From positions 1-64,000 of the forward strand of contig JAEPNB010000007.1 in assembly GCA_017643645.1 (NCBI GenBank): a stretch of 64,000 nucleotides of DNA, in the 5' to 3' direction. The position numbers were made by a program, and so were the translations under genes. The notes beneath the pieces are model-generated. The model was not told the origin of the DNA. It worked only from the letters and a program-made list of their open reading frames with translations, and searched no databases. The stretch is from Balneola sp. (GTDB lineage Bacteria > Bacteroidota > Rhodothermia > Balneolales > Balneolaceae). Position 1 is the first letter of the stretch. Each line of letters begins with the position of its first letter. Shown here piece by piece: positions 45,184 to 54,096 of this stretch.

Positions 45184-45220
45184 AAAAAAACCGGTAAACC
45201 TAATTGAACAGATTTACCGG
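45184..45220 (-). terminator. Intrinsic terminator between rplT and pheS
   Basis: CCGGTAAA (45191-45198) pairs with TTTACCGG (45213-45220) around 14 nt; on the minus strand seven T residues (45184-45190) follow. It ends the thrS-infC-rpmI-rplT unit, or sets partial read-through to pheST. Confidence 0.85.
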
Positions 45221-45241
45221 CTTTAAATAGCAAGATAGCAA

Positions 45242-45589
45242 TTAAGCTGTAGCTTCCTTCACAATGGCAGCAAACGTATCGGCGTCGTGAACCGCTAAAT
45301 CTGCAAGTACCTTACGGTTGATCTGCATATCCTTTTCTTTCATCGCGTGGATGAGTTTAGAATAAGAGATTCCGTTGATTCTTGCAGCAGCATTGATTCG
45401 AACGATCCATAATCTACGGAATGTACGTTTACGGTTTTTGCGATCACGGTATTGGTACTGAAGACCTTTTTCAACCGCATTTTTCGCAATCGTATATACA
45501 TTCTTTCGTTTGCCCCAGTAACCTTTCGCTTGAGATATAATCTTTCTGCGACGGCGACGGGAAGCCACTAAATTTGATGAACGTGGCAT
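45242..45589 (-). CDS. rplT: Ribosomal protein L20
   Basis: A 115-residue 23S rRNA-binding protein with the basic N-terminal tail ([18 protein letters not shown]) and the [13 protein letters not shown] block. Standard length. It is 19 bp after rpmI in the order infC-rpmI-rplT; autogenous control as in E. coli is possible but no operator was identified. Confidence 0.99.
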   Translation of the reverse strand: MPRSSNLVASRRRRRKIISQAKGYWGKRKNVYTIAKNAVEKGLQYQYRDRKNRKRTFRRLWIVRINAAARINGISYSKLIHAMKEKDMQINRKVLADLAVHDADTFAAIVKEATA

Positions 45590-45608
45590 TTTTGTCTAGA
45601 TTTTAGGA

Positions 45609-45809
45609 TTAAAATTTATAAGGGATAAGCTCTTTTACTTTTGGAGCATCTGCATCTGTAACGATAGTAGATTCGCCGAGCTTTCTCTTGGTTTTACTGC
45701 TTTTCTTAGTAAGAATGTGGCGCTTAAAAGCTTTCTTACGTTTAATTTTACCGGAACCGGTAACCTTAAATCGCTTTTTAGCTCCACTGTTACTTTTCAT
45801 TTTTGGCAT
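45609..45809 (-). CDS. rpmI: Ribosomal protein L35
   Basis: A 66-residue basic protein, [20 protein letters not shown] at the start and [15 protein letters not shown] in the middle, typical of L35. It lies between infC and rplT. Confidence 0.99.
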   Translation of the reverse strand: MPKMKSNSGAKKRFKVTGSGKIKRKKAFKRHILTKKSSKTKRKLGESTIVTDADAPKVKELIPYKF

Positions 45810-45890
45810 TGTGTGTATACCTGCTTTGTGAAAATTATAAAGACTTCAAAGATAGGTAGAAATCATCGTGTAATCAACGATTATAACAGT

Positions 45891-46424
45891 TTATTTTGGA
45901 GTGATCATCATTATCATTCGACGACCTTCCATGTTAGGCTTTGTCTCAATCTTTGCTATGTCTTCAAGGCTTTTTGCGAGCTGTAAAAGAAGCAATTCAC
46001 CCTTTTCTGTATAAAGCATATCACGCCCACGAAACTGAACGGTAGCCTTTACTTTGTCGCCACTTTCTAAAAATTCTCTGGCATGACGAGTTTTAAACTC
46101 AAGGTCATGATCGTCTGTGTTTGGTCTGAAGCGAAGCTCTTTAACATTTACAGTATGCTGCTTTTTCTTAGCTTCTTTTTCTTTCTTCTTTTTTTCATAC
46201 ATGTACTTGCCGTAGTCAATGATCTTACAAACGGGTGGGTTTGCATCAGGTGCAATCTCAACTAGATCCAGGTTGTATTGTTCGGCAATCTGTAACGCTC
46301 GTTCAGATGTAGTAATTTCATGTCCGCCATCAGGTTTAATTACCCGGACTTGTGCGGCTCTTACGTCTTCATTGATTCTGGTTTTGTCAGCAGGTTCTGG
46401 TCTGCCAAATGATCTTCTTGCGAT
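45891..46424 (-). CDS. infC: Translation initiation factor IF-3, with AUC start
   Basis: IF-3 checks start-codon pairing and keeps 30S subunits free. I extend the gene upstream from the internal Met at 46202 because the frame continues as a full IF-3 N-domain (INEDVRAAQVRVI, SERALQIAEQYNLDLVEI, PPVCKIIDYGKY). No ATG, GTG or TTG begins it. An ATC at 46422-46424 stands 6 nt after AAGAGG (46431-46436), giving MARRSFGRPEP... and a 177-residue protein, the usual length. A non-AUG start is the known device by which IF-3 limits its own translation (AUU in E. coli). An ATA two codons earlier is less well placed. It is 20 bp after thrS. Confidence 0.92.
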   Translation of the reverse strand: MARRSFGRPEPADKTRINEDVRAAQVRVIKPDGGHEITTSERALQIAEQYNLDLVEIAPDANPPVCKIIDYGKYMYEKKKKEKEAKKKQHTVNVKELRFRPNTDDHDLEFKTRHAREFLESGDKVKATVQFRGRDMLYTEKGELLLLQLAKSLEDIAKIETKPNMEGRRMIMMITPK

Positions 46425-46430
46425 ATTTAT

Positions 46431-46436
46431 CCTCTT
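46431..46436 (-). promoter_or_regulatory. Shine-Dalgarno sequence deciding the infC AUC start
   Basis: AAGAGG on the minus strand, 6 nt before the ATC codon and in the short gap after thrS. Confidence 0.75.
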
Positions 46437-46444
46437 ATGTTTTG

Positions 46445-48388
46445 TTAATCTTCAGGTAATGATTTTTTTTCAATCTCATTTTCAACAGTTGAAAGAAAAT
46501 CAGAAAATTTGAAAGTTCCAATATCTCCTTTGCGATGTCTACGAACAGAAACCGTGCCAGCTTCTTGTTCTTTGGCTCCAACGATCAGCATATACGGCAC
46601 TTTGTCAGTTTCCGCATCTCTGATCTTGCCACCAATTTGTTCGCTTCGCTCGTCAAGTGTTACCCGAACTCCAATCTTCTTAAATGCATCAACGCATTTT
46701 TTTGCATAATCATTCTGATCATCTGATATCGGAAGTACACGAACTTGTTCCGGAGAAAGCCAAAGCGGGAAGTTTCCGGCAAAATGCTCGATCAAAATAC
46801 TGGTGAATCTTTCCATGGAACCGAAAGGTGCTCTGTGAATAATAACCGGTCGGTGTTTTTCATTATCTGAGCCTACATAAGTAAGATCAAAACGTTCCGG
46901 CATTACGTAATCCACCTGAACAGTTCCCAACTGCCATTTTCTACCGATGGCATCCCGAATTATAAAATCTATCTTAGGACCATAAAAACTAGCTTCACCG
47001 GGAGCAATTGTATAGTCCAGATTCATTTCGTCAGCTACTTCTTTGATCTCTTTCTGAGCACGTTCCCATAATTCAATGTCTCCACCGTATTTTTCCTCAT
47101 TATCATCACGAAAGGAGAGACGAATATCAACAGGCATTCCAAATGTATCAAAAACAAAATTTGTCAGGTCAATTGTATGTTTGATCTCCTGTTTCAGCTG
47201 TTCCTGCATGCAATAAATATGAGCATCATCCTGAGTAAAACCACGAACTCTTGAAAGTCCACTTAATTCACCGGATTGTTCGTAACGATAAACGGTTCCG
47301 AATTCTGCCAATCGCAGAGGAAGATCACGATAACTTCTCATCTCATTAGAATAGATCCTGTGGTGATGAGGGCAGTTCATGGGTTTAAGCATGTATTCTT
47401 CATCATCAACCTGAATCGGATCGTATTGGGAATCGGAATAGTAGGGGTAGTGTCCGGAAGTCTTGTACAACTCAATATTTCCAATATGAGGAGTGATTAC
47501 TTCTTGATAGCCGCGTTCAAATTGTTCGTCTCTCAGGAAAGACTCTAAAGTTCTTCTGAGCCTTGTTCCTTTAGGTAACCAAATGGGAAGACCACTGCCC
47601 ACCATTTTGTCGATCATGTAAATACCTAGCTCTTTACCAAGCTTTCTGTGATCTCTTTTTTTGGCTTCTTCCACCATATCAAGGTGTTCCGTAAGCATTT
47701 TCTGTTTAGGGAAAGAGATACCGTAAATACGTGTGAGCTGTTTACTGTTGTTATCGCCACGCCAGTATGCGCCTGCTAAACTTGTAAGCTTGATTGCCTT
47801 TACAATTCCTGTGTTTGGGACATGAGGTCCACGGCAAAGATCCGTAAAATTACCTTGAGTATAGAATGTGATCGATCCATCTTCTAAACCTTCGATCAAA
47901 TCAACTTTATATTCATTTCCATTATCTTTATAAAAAGAAAGAGCATCTGCTTTGGAAATATCTTTTCGATCAAAGCTGTTTTTATTTCTGGCTACTTCAA
48001 GAAATTTCTGTTCGATCTTTCCAAGATCATCCTGAGAAATATTTTTTTCCCCGAAATCGATATCATAGTAAAAGCCATTTTCGATAGGGGGGCCAATACC
48101 AAATTTTGCATCCGGGTAAAGTTCCTGAACAGCTTCTGCTAAAATATGAGCAGATGAGTGCCAGAATGTATATTTGCCATCTTCGCTATCCCAGGTGTTG
48201 ATAGCAATTGTAGCATCCTCATTTATTGGCCGATCCAGATCAATGATCTCCCCATTAACTGTGATACTTAGTGCAACTCTTGCTAATCCTGATGAAATTG
48301 ATTCTGCAACCTCAAGCCCTGTAGTTCCCTTTTTGTATTCTCTTTTGGAGCCGTCGGGTAATGTGATAGTAATATTTTGTTCTGACAT
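46445..48388 (-). CDS. thrS: Threonyl-tRNA synthetase
   Basis: A 647-residue class II synthetase with an N-terminal TGS domain (about 3-62; ITLPDGSKREY), the SAD editing domain (HSSAHILAEAVQELYP; His pair at about 75-79), the catalytic core with zinc ligands including the MNCPHHH block, and the anticodon domain (VRVLPISDDQNDYA). Normal length. It heads the infC-rpmI-rplT unit. The 159-bp divergent gap to the histidine kinase holds no clear riboswitch or leader that I can identify. Confidence 0.98.
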   Translation of the reverse strand: MSEQNITITLPDGSKREYKKGTTGLEVAESISSGLARVALSITVNGEIIDLDRPINEDATIAINTWDSEDGKYTFWHSSAHILAEAVQELYPDAKFGIGPPIENGFYYDIDFGEKNISQDDLGKIEQKFLEVARNKNSFDRKDISKADALSFYKDNGNEYKVDLIEGLEDGSITFYTQGNFTDLCRGPHVPNTGIVKAIKLTSLAGAYWRGDNNSKQLTRIYGISFPKQKMLTEHLDMVEEAKKRDHRKLGKELGIYMIDKMVGSGLPIWLPKGTRLRRTLESFLRDEQFERGYQEVITPHIGNIELYKTSGHYPYYSDSQYDPIQVDDEEYMLKPMNCPHHHRIYSNEMRSYRDLPLRLAEFGTVYRYEQSGELSGLSRVRGFTQDDAHIYCMQEQLKQEIKHTIDLTNFVFDTFGMPVDIRLSFRDDNEEKYGGDIELWERAQKEIKEVADEMNLDYTIAPGEASFYGPKIDFIIRDAIGRKWQLGTVQVDYVMPERFDLTYVGSDNEKHRPVIIHRAPFGSMERFTSILIEHFAGNFPLWLSPEQVRVLPISDDQNDYAKKCVDAFKKIGVRVTLDERSEQIGGKIRDAETDKVPYMLIVGAKEQEAGTVSVRRHRKGDIGTFKFSDFLSTVENEIEKKSLPED

Positions 48389-48547
48389 TAATTAGTTAAT
48401 TGAAAAAAAGCTTTTTTTTGATACCCAAAGATAGGAATAATAATTTTTGGTACATACTTAATTTAAAATTATTAAAGTTTTGTTGGATAAAGTAAACTTT
48501 AAAATGCATATTCTCGCTGCAAAATAGAAGGACATTCTGGGACAAGT

Positions 48548-50620
48548 ATGACATTTTTCGATTCGCAACTTATGTTTGTGTGCGATCAGCTTAATTTGAA
48601 GATATTGGATGCTAATGAGGCTGTTATATCCAAACTTCAATACCACAAAAAGGAGTTAATAGGCAAATCTCTGTCTACGTTAGGGAAAAATATAGATCTC
48701 AGTCAGGAAGAATTTGTTAATCTGGGATTACCCTTCATTGAAACCTGGAAGATTTTTTCTAAAACAAAAGATGAATTTTTCGTTCAGTTTTCATCGCATC
48801 TTATAAATTACGAAGGCATTCCTTCCAAAATTGTAGTCGCTCATGATGTAACAGATGTATTTAAGAAGAATGCATCCTCCAAAAAAACAGTTTCGTTGCC
48901 TATTGGCTTTCAGGATTTCCCATTAGCAGAGATAGAGTGGGATTTGAATCATAAAATCTTGAGATGGTCAAAAAGAGCGGAGTTACTTTTTGGGTATTCT
49001 CATTCCGATGTTAATAAGAACCCTTATTTACTCGAAGATCTGATTCAAGAGTCTGATTTCAGTAAGATTACCGAAGCTAATAAAGATGCGCTTGAGGATC
49101 TGAGCCCTACAAAAATTGTCACTCTTAAATCCGAAACTAAAAGCGGTGAATTCATAGAGTGTGAATGGTATAATTCCTATTTATTTGATAGCAAAGGAAA
49201 TGTCACTTCTATCTATTCTGTGATCAAAGATATTACAGAAGAAACGCTTGCAAGGGAAAAATCAAGGCAGTTAATGACCAGTTTTATGGATCTGTATAAC
49301 TCTATTACAGATGCAATCTATTTATTAAATCCACTGGGAGTGATCATAGATGTTAATGCCGGTTTAACGAAAACCTTTGGATATGAAAAAGAAGAGGTAA
49401 TCGGACAACAAATTAAATTTTTGTCGGCATCTGGCAAATATGACGATAAATTGATAACCGATTATTTAAAAAGAGCCAAAGAGGGGGAATCAATAAGTTA
49501 TGAAGGATGGGGAGAGAAGAAGAATGGCGAAGTTTTTCCTACAGAAGTGTTGATGAATTCCGGTTCTTATTTAGATGAAGATGTGATAATTGTAGTGGAA
49601 AGGGATGTGTCAGAAAGGTTGCTTTCTCATCAGGAATTAAAACACCGTGAAAGCATGTTCAGCAATCTTTTCCATTCAAGTCCGATAGGAATAGCTCAAT
49701 TAGACCGGCATCAGGAAATTGAAAGTGTTAATCAAAGTTTCGAGGAAATTTTCGGATATACGCAAGAGGAAGTTAAGGGCTTGGAGCTCGATAAACTAAT
49801 TGTGCCTGATGATGAATATCAGGATGCTCTTGAACTCTCCACAAGTGAAATTGCCAAAGTGTACAGCGGGAAAAGAAGAACAAAATCCGGCAATATTATT
49901 GATGTTATTGTTTGTGCTGTTCCCGTAATTGTAGATGGAAAGATAATTTCAATGTATGGCATCTATGTTGATATTACAGATCGGAAGAGAGCCGAAGAAA
50001 AGCTGAAATCCAACTTAAGAGAAAAAGAAGTATTACTCGCTGAGATCCACCACAGAGTTAAGAATAATCTTGCGGTTATTACGGGGTTATTAGAGTTGCA
50101 GGCTTTGAATTCAGAAAACGAAGACGCTCATAAAGTGCTCAAAGATAGTCAAATGAGAGTCAATTCTATTGCATTGGTACATGAACTGCTGTATCAAAGC
50201 GATGATTTTTCACAAGTAGACATTCCTAATTACCTGAAAGATCTTACAAGGGTGATTTCAAACTCACTTGAAAGAAGAGCAATTCCAGTTCATATCGAAT
50301 TTGATCTGGATCAGATCAAGATGGAAATTACACAAGCAATACCATGTGGATTAATTTTAAATGAAATACTGACAAATAGTTATAAACATGCTTTTGCAGA
50401 AAGGGATGAAGGTAAAATATTTATTTCATTTAAAAACTGTGATAACCAGATAATTTATACGGTTAGCGATAATGGGGTAGGGTTACCTGAAAAAAATGAG
50501 GAAGACAAACAATCACTTGGTATGACTTTAGTTAAAACTTTGGGAAGACAACTAAATGCAGAAACGAGTATCTATTCTGATAATGGAGCGAATTTCGAGT
50601 TCAGATTCAGTAAAAAATAG
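48548..50620 (+). CDS. Multi-PAS sensor histidine kinase (HisKA_2 type)
   Basis: A 690-residue protein without transmembrane helices, so probably cytosolic. Four PAS domains in series: about 5-105 (weak), 125-232, 245-357 and 368-480; PAS 3 and 4 show YL/IGIAQLDR...FGYxxEEV. The HisKA_2 dimerisation helix has EIHHRVKNNLAVITGLLELQA-type sequence with the probable phospho-acceptor H502, and the HATPase domain has the N-box residue N610 (NEILTNSYKHAF), DNGVGLP and GMTLVKTLG. HisKA_2 kinases often act with a stand-alone response regulator, which is not adjacent. Signal unknown; a haem or flavin ligand cannot be read. Confidence 0.92.
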   Translation: MTFFDSQLMFVCDQLNLKILDANEAVISKLQYHKKELIGKSLSTLGKNIDLSQEEFVNLGLPFIETWKIFSKTKDEFFVQFSSHLINYEGIPSKIVVAHDVTDVFKKNASSKKTVSLPIGFQDFPLAEIEWDLNHKILRWSKRAELLFGYSHSDVNKNPYLLEDLIQESDFSKITEANKDALEDLSPTKIVTLKSETKSGEFIECEWYNSYLFDSKGNVTSIYSVIKDITEETLAREKSRQLMTSFMDLYNSITDAIYLLNPLGVIIDVNAGLTKTFGYEKEEVIGQQIKFLSASGKYDDKLITDYLKRAKEGESISYEGWGEKKNGEVFPTEVLMNSGSYLDEDVIIVVERDVSERLLSHQELKHRESMFSNLFHSSPIGIAQLDRHQEIESVNQSFEEIFGYTQEEVKGLELDKLIVPDDEYQDALELSTSEIAKVYSGKRRTKSGNIIDVIVCAVPVIVDGKIISMYGIYVDITDRKRAEEKLKSNLREKEVLLAEIHHRVKNNLAVITGLLELQALNSENEDAHKVLKDSQMRVNSIALVHELLYQSDDFSQVDIPNYLKDLTRVISNSLERRAIPVHIEFDLDQIKMEITQAIPCGLILNEILTNSYKHAFAERDEGKIFISFKNCDNQIIYTVSDNGVGLPEKNEEDKQSLGMTLVKTLGRQLNAETSIYSDNGANFEFRFSKK

Positions 50621-50695
50621 TTGCAATAAAACTGTTTTACTTTAATCTGATTTTAGTTTTCTTTTGGTGATAAATTTTAATCCAATGTTTATAAA

Positions 50696-52249
50696 GTGAA
50701 TTCAGAGACAGCTAAGCAAAAAAAATCCTTTTTTAATCGCTTTTTGGACGGCATAGAATACGCCGGAAATAAATTACCGGATCCGGCTATTTTGTTTCTA
50801 TTACTTCTGGCACTGGTTTGGGTGCTGTCGCTGATTCTTTCTCCATTTAATTTTGCTGAAATTGATCCAAGAACAGGAGAGAGTCTTGAAGTTATAAATT
50901 TACTTACCGGATCTCAGCTCGCTGCTTTTCTGGCAAGTATGGTTAACACCTTTGTCACATTTGCTCCGTTAGGAATTGTTCTGGTTGCAATGTTAGGAGT
51001 TGGAGTTGCTGAGCATTCAGGATATATAAATACAGCTATTAAGTATGTACTTAGTTTTACACCAAAGACGCTGTTAACTCCGGTTCTTATTTTGGTAGCT
51101 ATAGTTAGCCATACAGCCACAGACGCCGGATATGTACTTGTTATTCCACTTGGAGGAGTAATTTTTTATGCTGCCGGCCGACATCCAGTTGCCGGTATTG
51201 CAGCAGCTTTCGCCGGTGTTTCAGGAGGTTTTAGTGCCAATTTTATTCCATCAGGTATTGATCCGTTACTCCAAAGTTTCACTCAATCAGCTGCACAGAT
51301 TATTAATCCGGAAATGCTGATCAATCCTTTAAATAATTGGTTTTTTACCAGCGCATCCAGTGTTTTAATTGTTCTTATTGGTTGGTATATCACTGATAAA
51401 ATAGTAGAACCCAGATTGAAAAATGTAGAACTGGATGACGACATTGATCTTGAAGGAGCAGACGATCTTGGGAATATTACAGATAAAGAAAAGAAAGCTT
51501 TTTGGATTTCTTCTGCGGTAATGGTTGCGGGTTTAGTTGGATTGTTTTTTTGGGTTTATCCGGAAAACTCATCTATGAGAGCACCTGATGGAGAAATAAC
51601 TGATTTTCAAGCTCCTTTAATGCAATCTATTGTGCCACTCATTTTCTTACTTTTTTGGGTCCCTGGAATCATTTATGGATACCTTTCCGGAGGATATTCA
51701 AAAACTAAGGATATCATTGATGGAATGAGTAAGTCGATGGGCGATATGGCTTACTATATTGTAATGGCCTTTTTCTGTGCTCTGTTTATTGATGCTTTTG
51801 CCAAATCCAATATCGGAGTTTTAATCGCTTTAAAAGGAGCCGGCTATCTTCAGGCACTGGATCTGCCGGGGCAGGTGACGATTGTCGGGATTATATTTTT
51901 GACAGCATTTGTTAATCTGATGGTAGGCTCAGCTTCAGCAAAATGGGCATTGATCAGTCCTATTTTCGTTCCAATGTTGATGGGGCTTGGTATCTCTCCG
52001 GATCTGACGCAAGCAGCTTATCGTGTAGGAGATTCCGTTTCTAATATCATTACTCCGTTAATGCCTTATTTCCCGCTCGTTGTTGTGTTCTGTCAGCGTT
52101 ATGTGAAGAAAACGGGAATTGGAACACTGGTTTCTGTAATGCTTCCTTATTCGATCGTATTTCTGATTTCATGGACCATTTTCTTACTGATATACTGGTA
52201 CCTGGGAATTCCACTGGGACTGCAAGCTGCTTATGAGTACGTGATGTAG
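50696..52249 (+). CDS. AbgT family transporter
   Basis: A 517-residue inner-membrane transporter, about 11-12 helices, of the AbgT family (p-aminobenzoyl-glutamate uptake in E. coli; drug export in some members). Marks are the N-terminal FLDGIEYAGNKLPDPAILF, the SHTATDAGYVLVIPLGG loop and the C-terminal GSASAKWALISPIFVPMLM. Start codon is GTG at 50696. The substrate is not deducible. It follows the kinase gene by 75 bp in the same direction, and might share its transcript. Confidence 0.93.
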   Translation: MNSETAKQKKSFFNRFLDGIEYAGNKLPDPAILFLLLLALVWVLSLILSPFNFAEIDPRTGESLEVINLLTGSQLAAFLASMVNTFVTFAPLGIVLVAMLGVGVAEHSGYINTAIKYVLSFTPKTLLTPVLILVAIVSHTATDAGYVLVIPLGGVIFYAAGRHPVAGIAAAFAGVSGGFSANFIPSGIDPLLQSFTQSAAQIINPEMLINPLNNWFFTSASSVLIVLIGWYITDKIVEPRLKNVELDDDIDLEGADDLGNITDKEKKAFWISSAVMVAGLVGLFFWVYPENSSMRAPDGEITDFQAPLMQSIVPLIFLLFWVPGIIYGYLSGGYSKTKDIIDGMSKSMGDMAYYIVMAFFCALFIDAFAKSNIGVLIALKGAGYLQALDLPGQVTIVGIIFLTAFVNLMVGSASAKWALISPIFVPMLMGLGISPDLTQAAYRVGDSVSNIITPLMPYFPLVVVFCQRYVKKTGIGTLVSVMLPYSIVFLISWTIFLLIYWYLGIPLGLQAAYEYVM

Positions 52250-52293
52250 GTTCTTTTAAGTGAAAAGTGAAAAAGAGGAGGGAAGGTAAGTGT

Positions 52294-52366
52294 GCGTCCT
52301 GACGGATTCGAACCATCGACCTCTGCAATGTCAATGCAACGCTCTAACCAACTGAGCTAAGGACGC
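52294..52366 (-). tRNA. tRNA-Val(GAC)
   Basis: A full 73-nt cloverleaf on the minus strand: acceptor GCGTCCT/AGGACGC, D-arm GCTC...GAGC, anticodon loop TTGACAT (anticodon GAC), T-arm with TTCGAAT. The 3' CCA is not encoded. It is a minus-strand gene in a plus-strand neighbourhood, between abgT-like and nusB. Confidence 0.96.
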
Positions 52367-52401
52367 TTTTTATAAGCGAACAAATATAGTGAGATTTATG
52401 C

Positions 52402-52431
52402 TTTAGGTAAAAGTTAGTTTTCGTATCTTTA
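52402..52431 (+). promoter_or_regulatory. Possible nusB promoter
   Basis: TATCTTTA (52424-52431) is a one-mismatch version of the Bacteroidota -7 TAnnTTTG, and TTTA (52402-52405) lies 18 bp upstream at the -33 position. It is 25 bp before the nusB ATG. Weak, because both elements have A for G. Confidence 0.3.
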
Positions 52432-52456
52432 CACCTCATTAAAATTGTTATTTGGC

Positions 52457-52918
52457 ATGATCAACCGCAGACACGTTCGGGAAACTGTACTTCAAGCACT
52501 TTACGCACTCAAACAGAGTGGCGATTCAGTTCAATATATAACTGATTCTGTTATAAAAGATGCACTGGGAACCGAAAAAGAAGCTAGACGTTTCGCAGAA
52601 AAGTTATTTTTCAGGACTTTAGAAAATGAACCTGAATTAGATGAGGTGATCATTAAGCATATCAAAAACTGGGAAATTCAACGTCTGGCCCTGATAGATC
52701 GCCTGATCCTTAAAATGGCTTTGTGTGAATTCCTTTATTTCGATGAAATCCCTACTAAAGTAACTATTAATGAAGCTATCGAGATCGCAAAAAAATTCTC
52801 GACAGGAAAGTCCGGACGTTTTGTGAATGGAATTCTGGATGCTTCATTAGAAGATCTGTCAAAATCTGATAGAATTAATAAGAAAGGCAGGGGCTTAATC
52901 GATCATACTGTCAAATAA
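52457..52918 (+). CDS. nusB: Transcription antitermination protein NusB
   Basis: A 153-residue, all-helical protein that with S10 (NusE) binds boxA RNA in rRNA antitermination. Start MINRRHVRETVLQALYALKQ is characteristic, as are EIPTKVTINEAIEIAKKFS and the near-C-terminal FVNGILD. The ATG at 52457 is chosen; an in-frame TTG 12 bases earlier would only add four residues. It follows the divergently oriented tRNA-Val and precedes ychF by 37 bp. Confidence 0.95.
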   Translation: MINRRHVRETVLQALYALKQSGDSVQYITDSVIKDALGTEKEARRFAEKLFFRTLENEPELDEVIIKHIKNWEIQRLALIDRLILKMALCEFLYFDEIPTKVTINEAIEIAKKFSTGKSGRFVNGILDASLEDLSKSDRINKKGRGLIDHTVK

Positions 52919-52955
52919 CACTTCGACCAAGATCTAACTTACACAAGTAAATACT

Positions 52956-54050
52956 ATGAGTTTAAAATGTGGCATAGTTGGTTTGCCAAATGTTGGAAAA
53001 TCAACGCTTTTTAATGCACTAAGTAATGCGGGAGCAGAGTCCGCTAATTTTCCATTTTGTACAATCGATCCAAATGTTGGTTTAGTACCTGTACCGGATA
53101 ATAGATTAACTACACTGGCGAACCTTGCAAGTTCTGCAAATGTAATTCCAACAACTATTGAGTTCGTTGATATTGCCGGTTTGGTAAAGGGAGCTTCCGA
53201 AGGAAAAGGAAAAGGAAATGCATTTCTTTCTCATATTCGGGAAGTGGATCTGATAATACATGTAGTGCGTTGTTTTGATGACGATGACATTATTCATGTG
53301 GAAGGAGGGATTGATCCGGACAGGGATATCACCATTATTGAAGAGGAACTGATTCTTAAAGACCTTGAAAGTATTGAAAAGAGAGTTGAGAATCTAAAGA
53401 AACAATCCAAAAGTGGAGATAAAGCAATGAAAGCTCAGCTTGAAGTTGCAGAACGTCTTCGGGAACACTTAGAAAATGGAAAATCAGCACGCTTGTTTGA
53501 AGTCACTCCTGAAGAAAAAGTGGCGTATAATGATCTGATGCTGCTTTCAAGTAAACAAGTATTATATGCTTGCAATGTTTCAGAAACTGACCTGGATACC
53601 GGAAACGAATACGTAGATACTGTAAAATCTATCGCTGCAAAGCATGATGATGAAATAGTAATGTTTTGTGCTAAAATAGAAGCAGAGATCGCAGAATTAG
53701 ATCCTGATGAAAAAGAAATGTTTCTTGAGGAACTTGGTTTAAAGAGTGCAGGTTTAGACCGGTTAATAAACTCAGCTTATAAAGAACTTGGGTTAATTAC
53801 CTATTTCACTGTAGGGCCAAAAGAAGCCCGAGCCTGGACAATTAAGAAGGGGACAAAAGCTCCACAAGCTGCAGGAGTTATTCACACAGATTTTGAAAGG
53901 GGTTTTATCAGAGCTGAAACCATTTCATATGATGATTATGAAAAATATGAAACAGAGAAAGCAGCAAAAGAAGCGGGAAGAATGAGACAGGAAGGAAAGG
54001 AATATGTGGTAAGTGACGGAGATGTAATGTTATTTAGATTTAATGTTTAA
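52956..54050 (+). CDS. ychF: Ribosome-binding ATPase YchF (OLA1 family)
   Basis: A 364-residue Obg-related P-loop protein that prefers ATP. P-loop GLPNVGKST (9-17), switch-region FVDIAGLVKGASEGKGKGN, the altered NKxD as NVSE, coiled-coil domain in the middle and C-terminal TGS-like domain (from about residue 280; TFFTVGPKEARAW-like). Length matches the family. Confidence 0.97.
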   Translation: MSLKCGIVGLPNVGKSTLFNALSNAGAESANFPFCTIDPNVGLVPVPDNRLTTLANLASSANVIPTTIEFVDIAGLVKGASEGKGKGNAFLSHIREVDLIIHVVRCFDDDDIIHVEGGIDPDRDITIIEEELILKDLESIEKRVENLKKQSKSGDKAMKAQLEVAERLREHLENGKSARLFEVTPEEKVAYNDLMLLSSKQVLYACNVSETDLDTGNEYVDTVKSIAAKHDDEIVMFCAKIEAEIAELDPDEKEMFLEELGLKSAGLDRLINSAYKELGLITYFTVGPKEARAWTIKKGTKAPQAAGVIHTDFERGFIRAETISYDDYEKYETEKAAKEAGRMRQEGKEYVVSDGDVMLFRFNV

Positions 54051-54096
54051 AAACAGGAATAAGCTTTATTTTCATTTCTAAACAGATTTTGATTCG

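Noticed and set aside
45891-46202. 103-codon IF-3 frame beginning at an internal Met
   Set aside because: The frame continues upstream as a complete IF-3 N-domain and has a good AUC start with a Shine-Dalgarno site, so the short version is a miscall.
48389-48547. Riboswitch or T-box in the thrS leader
   Set aside because: No T-box, specifier stem or terminator/antiterminator pair is visible; the gap is AT-rich and featureless.
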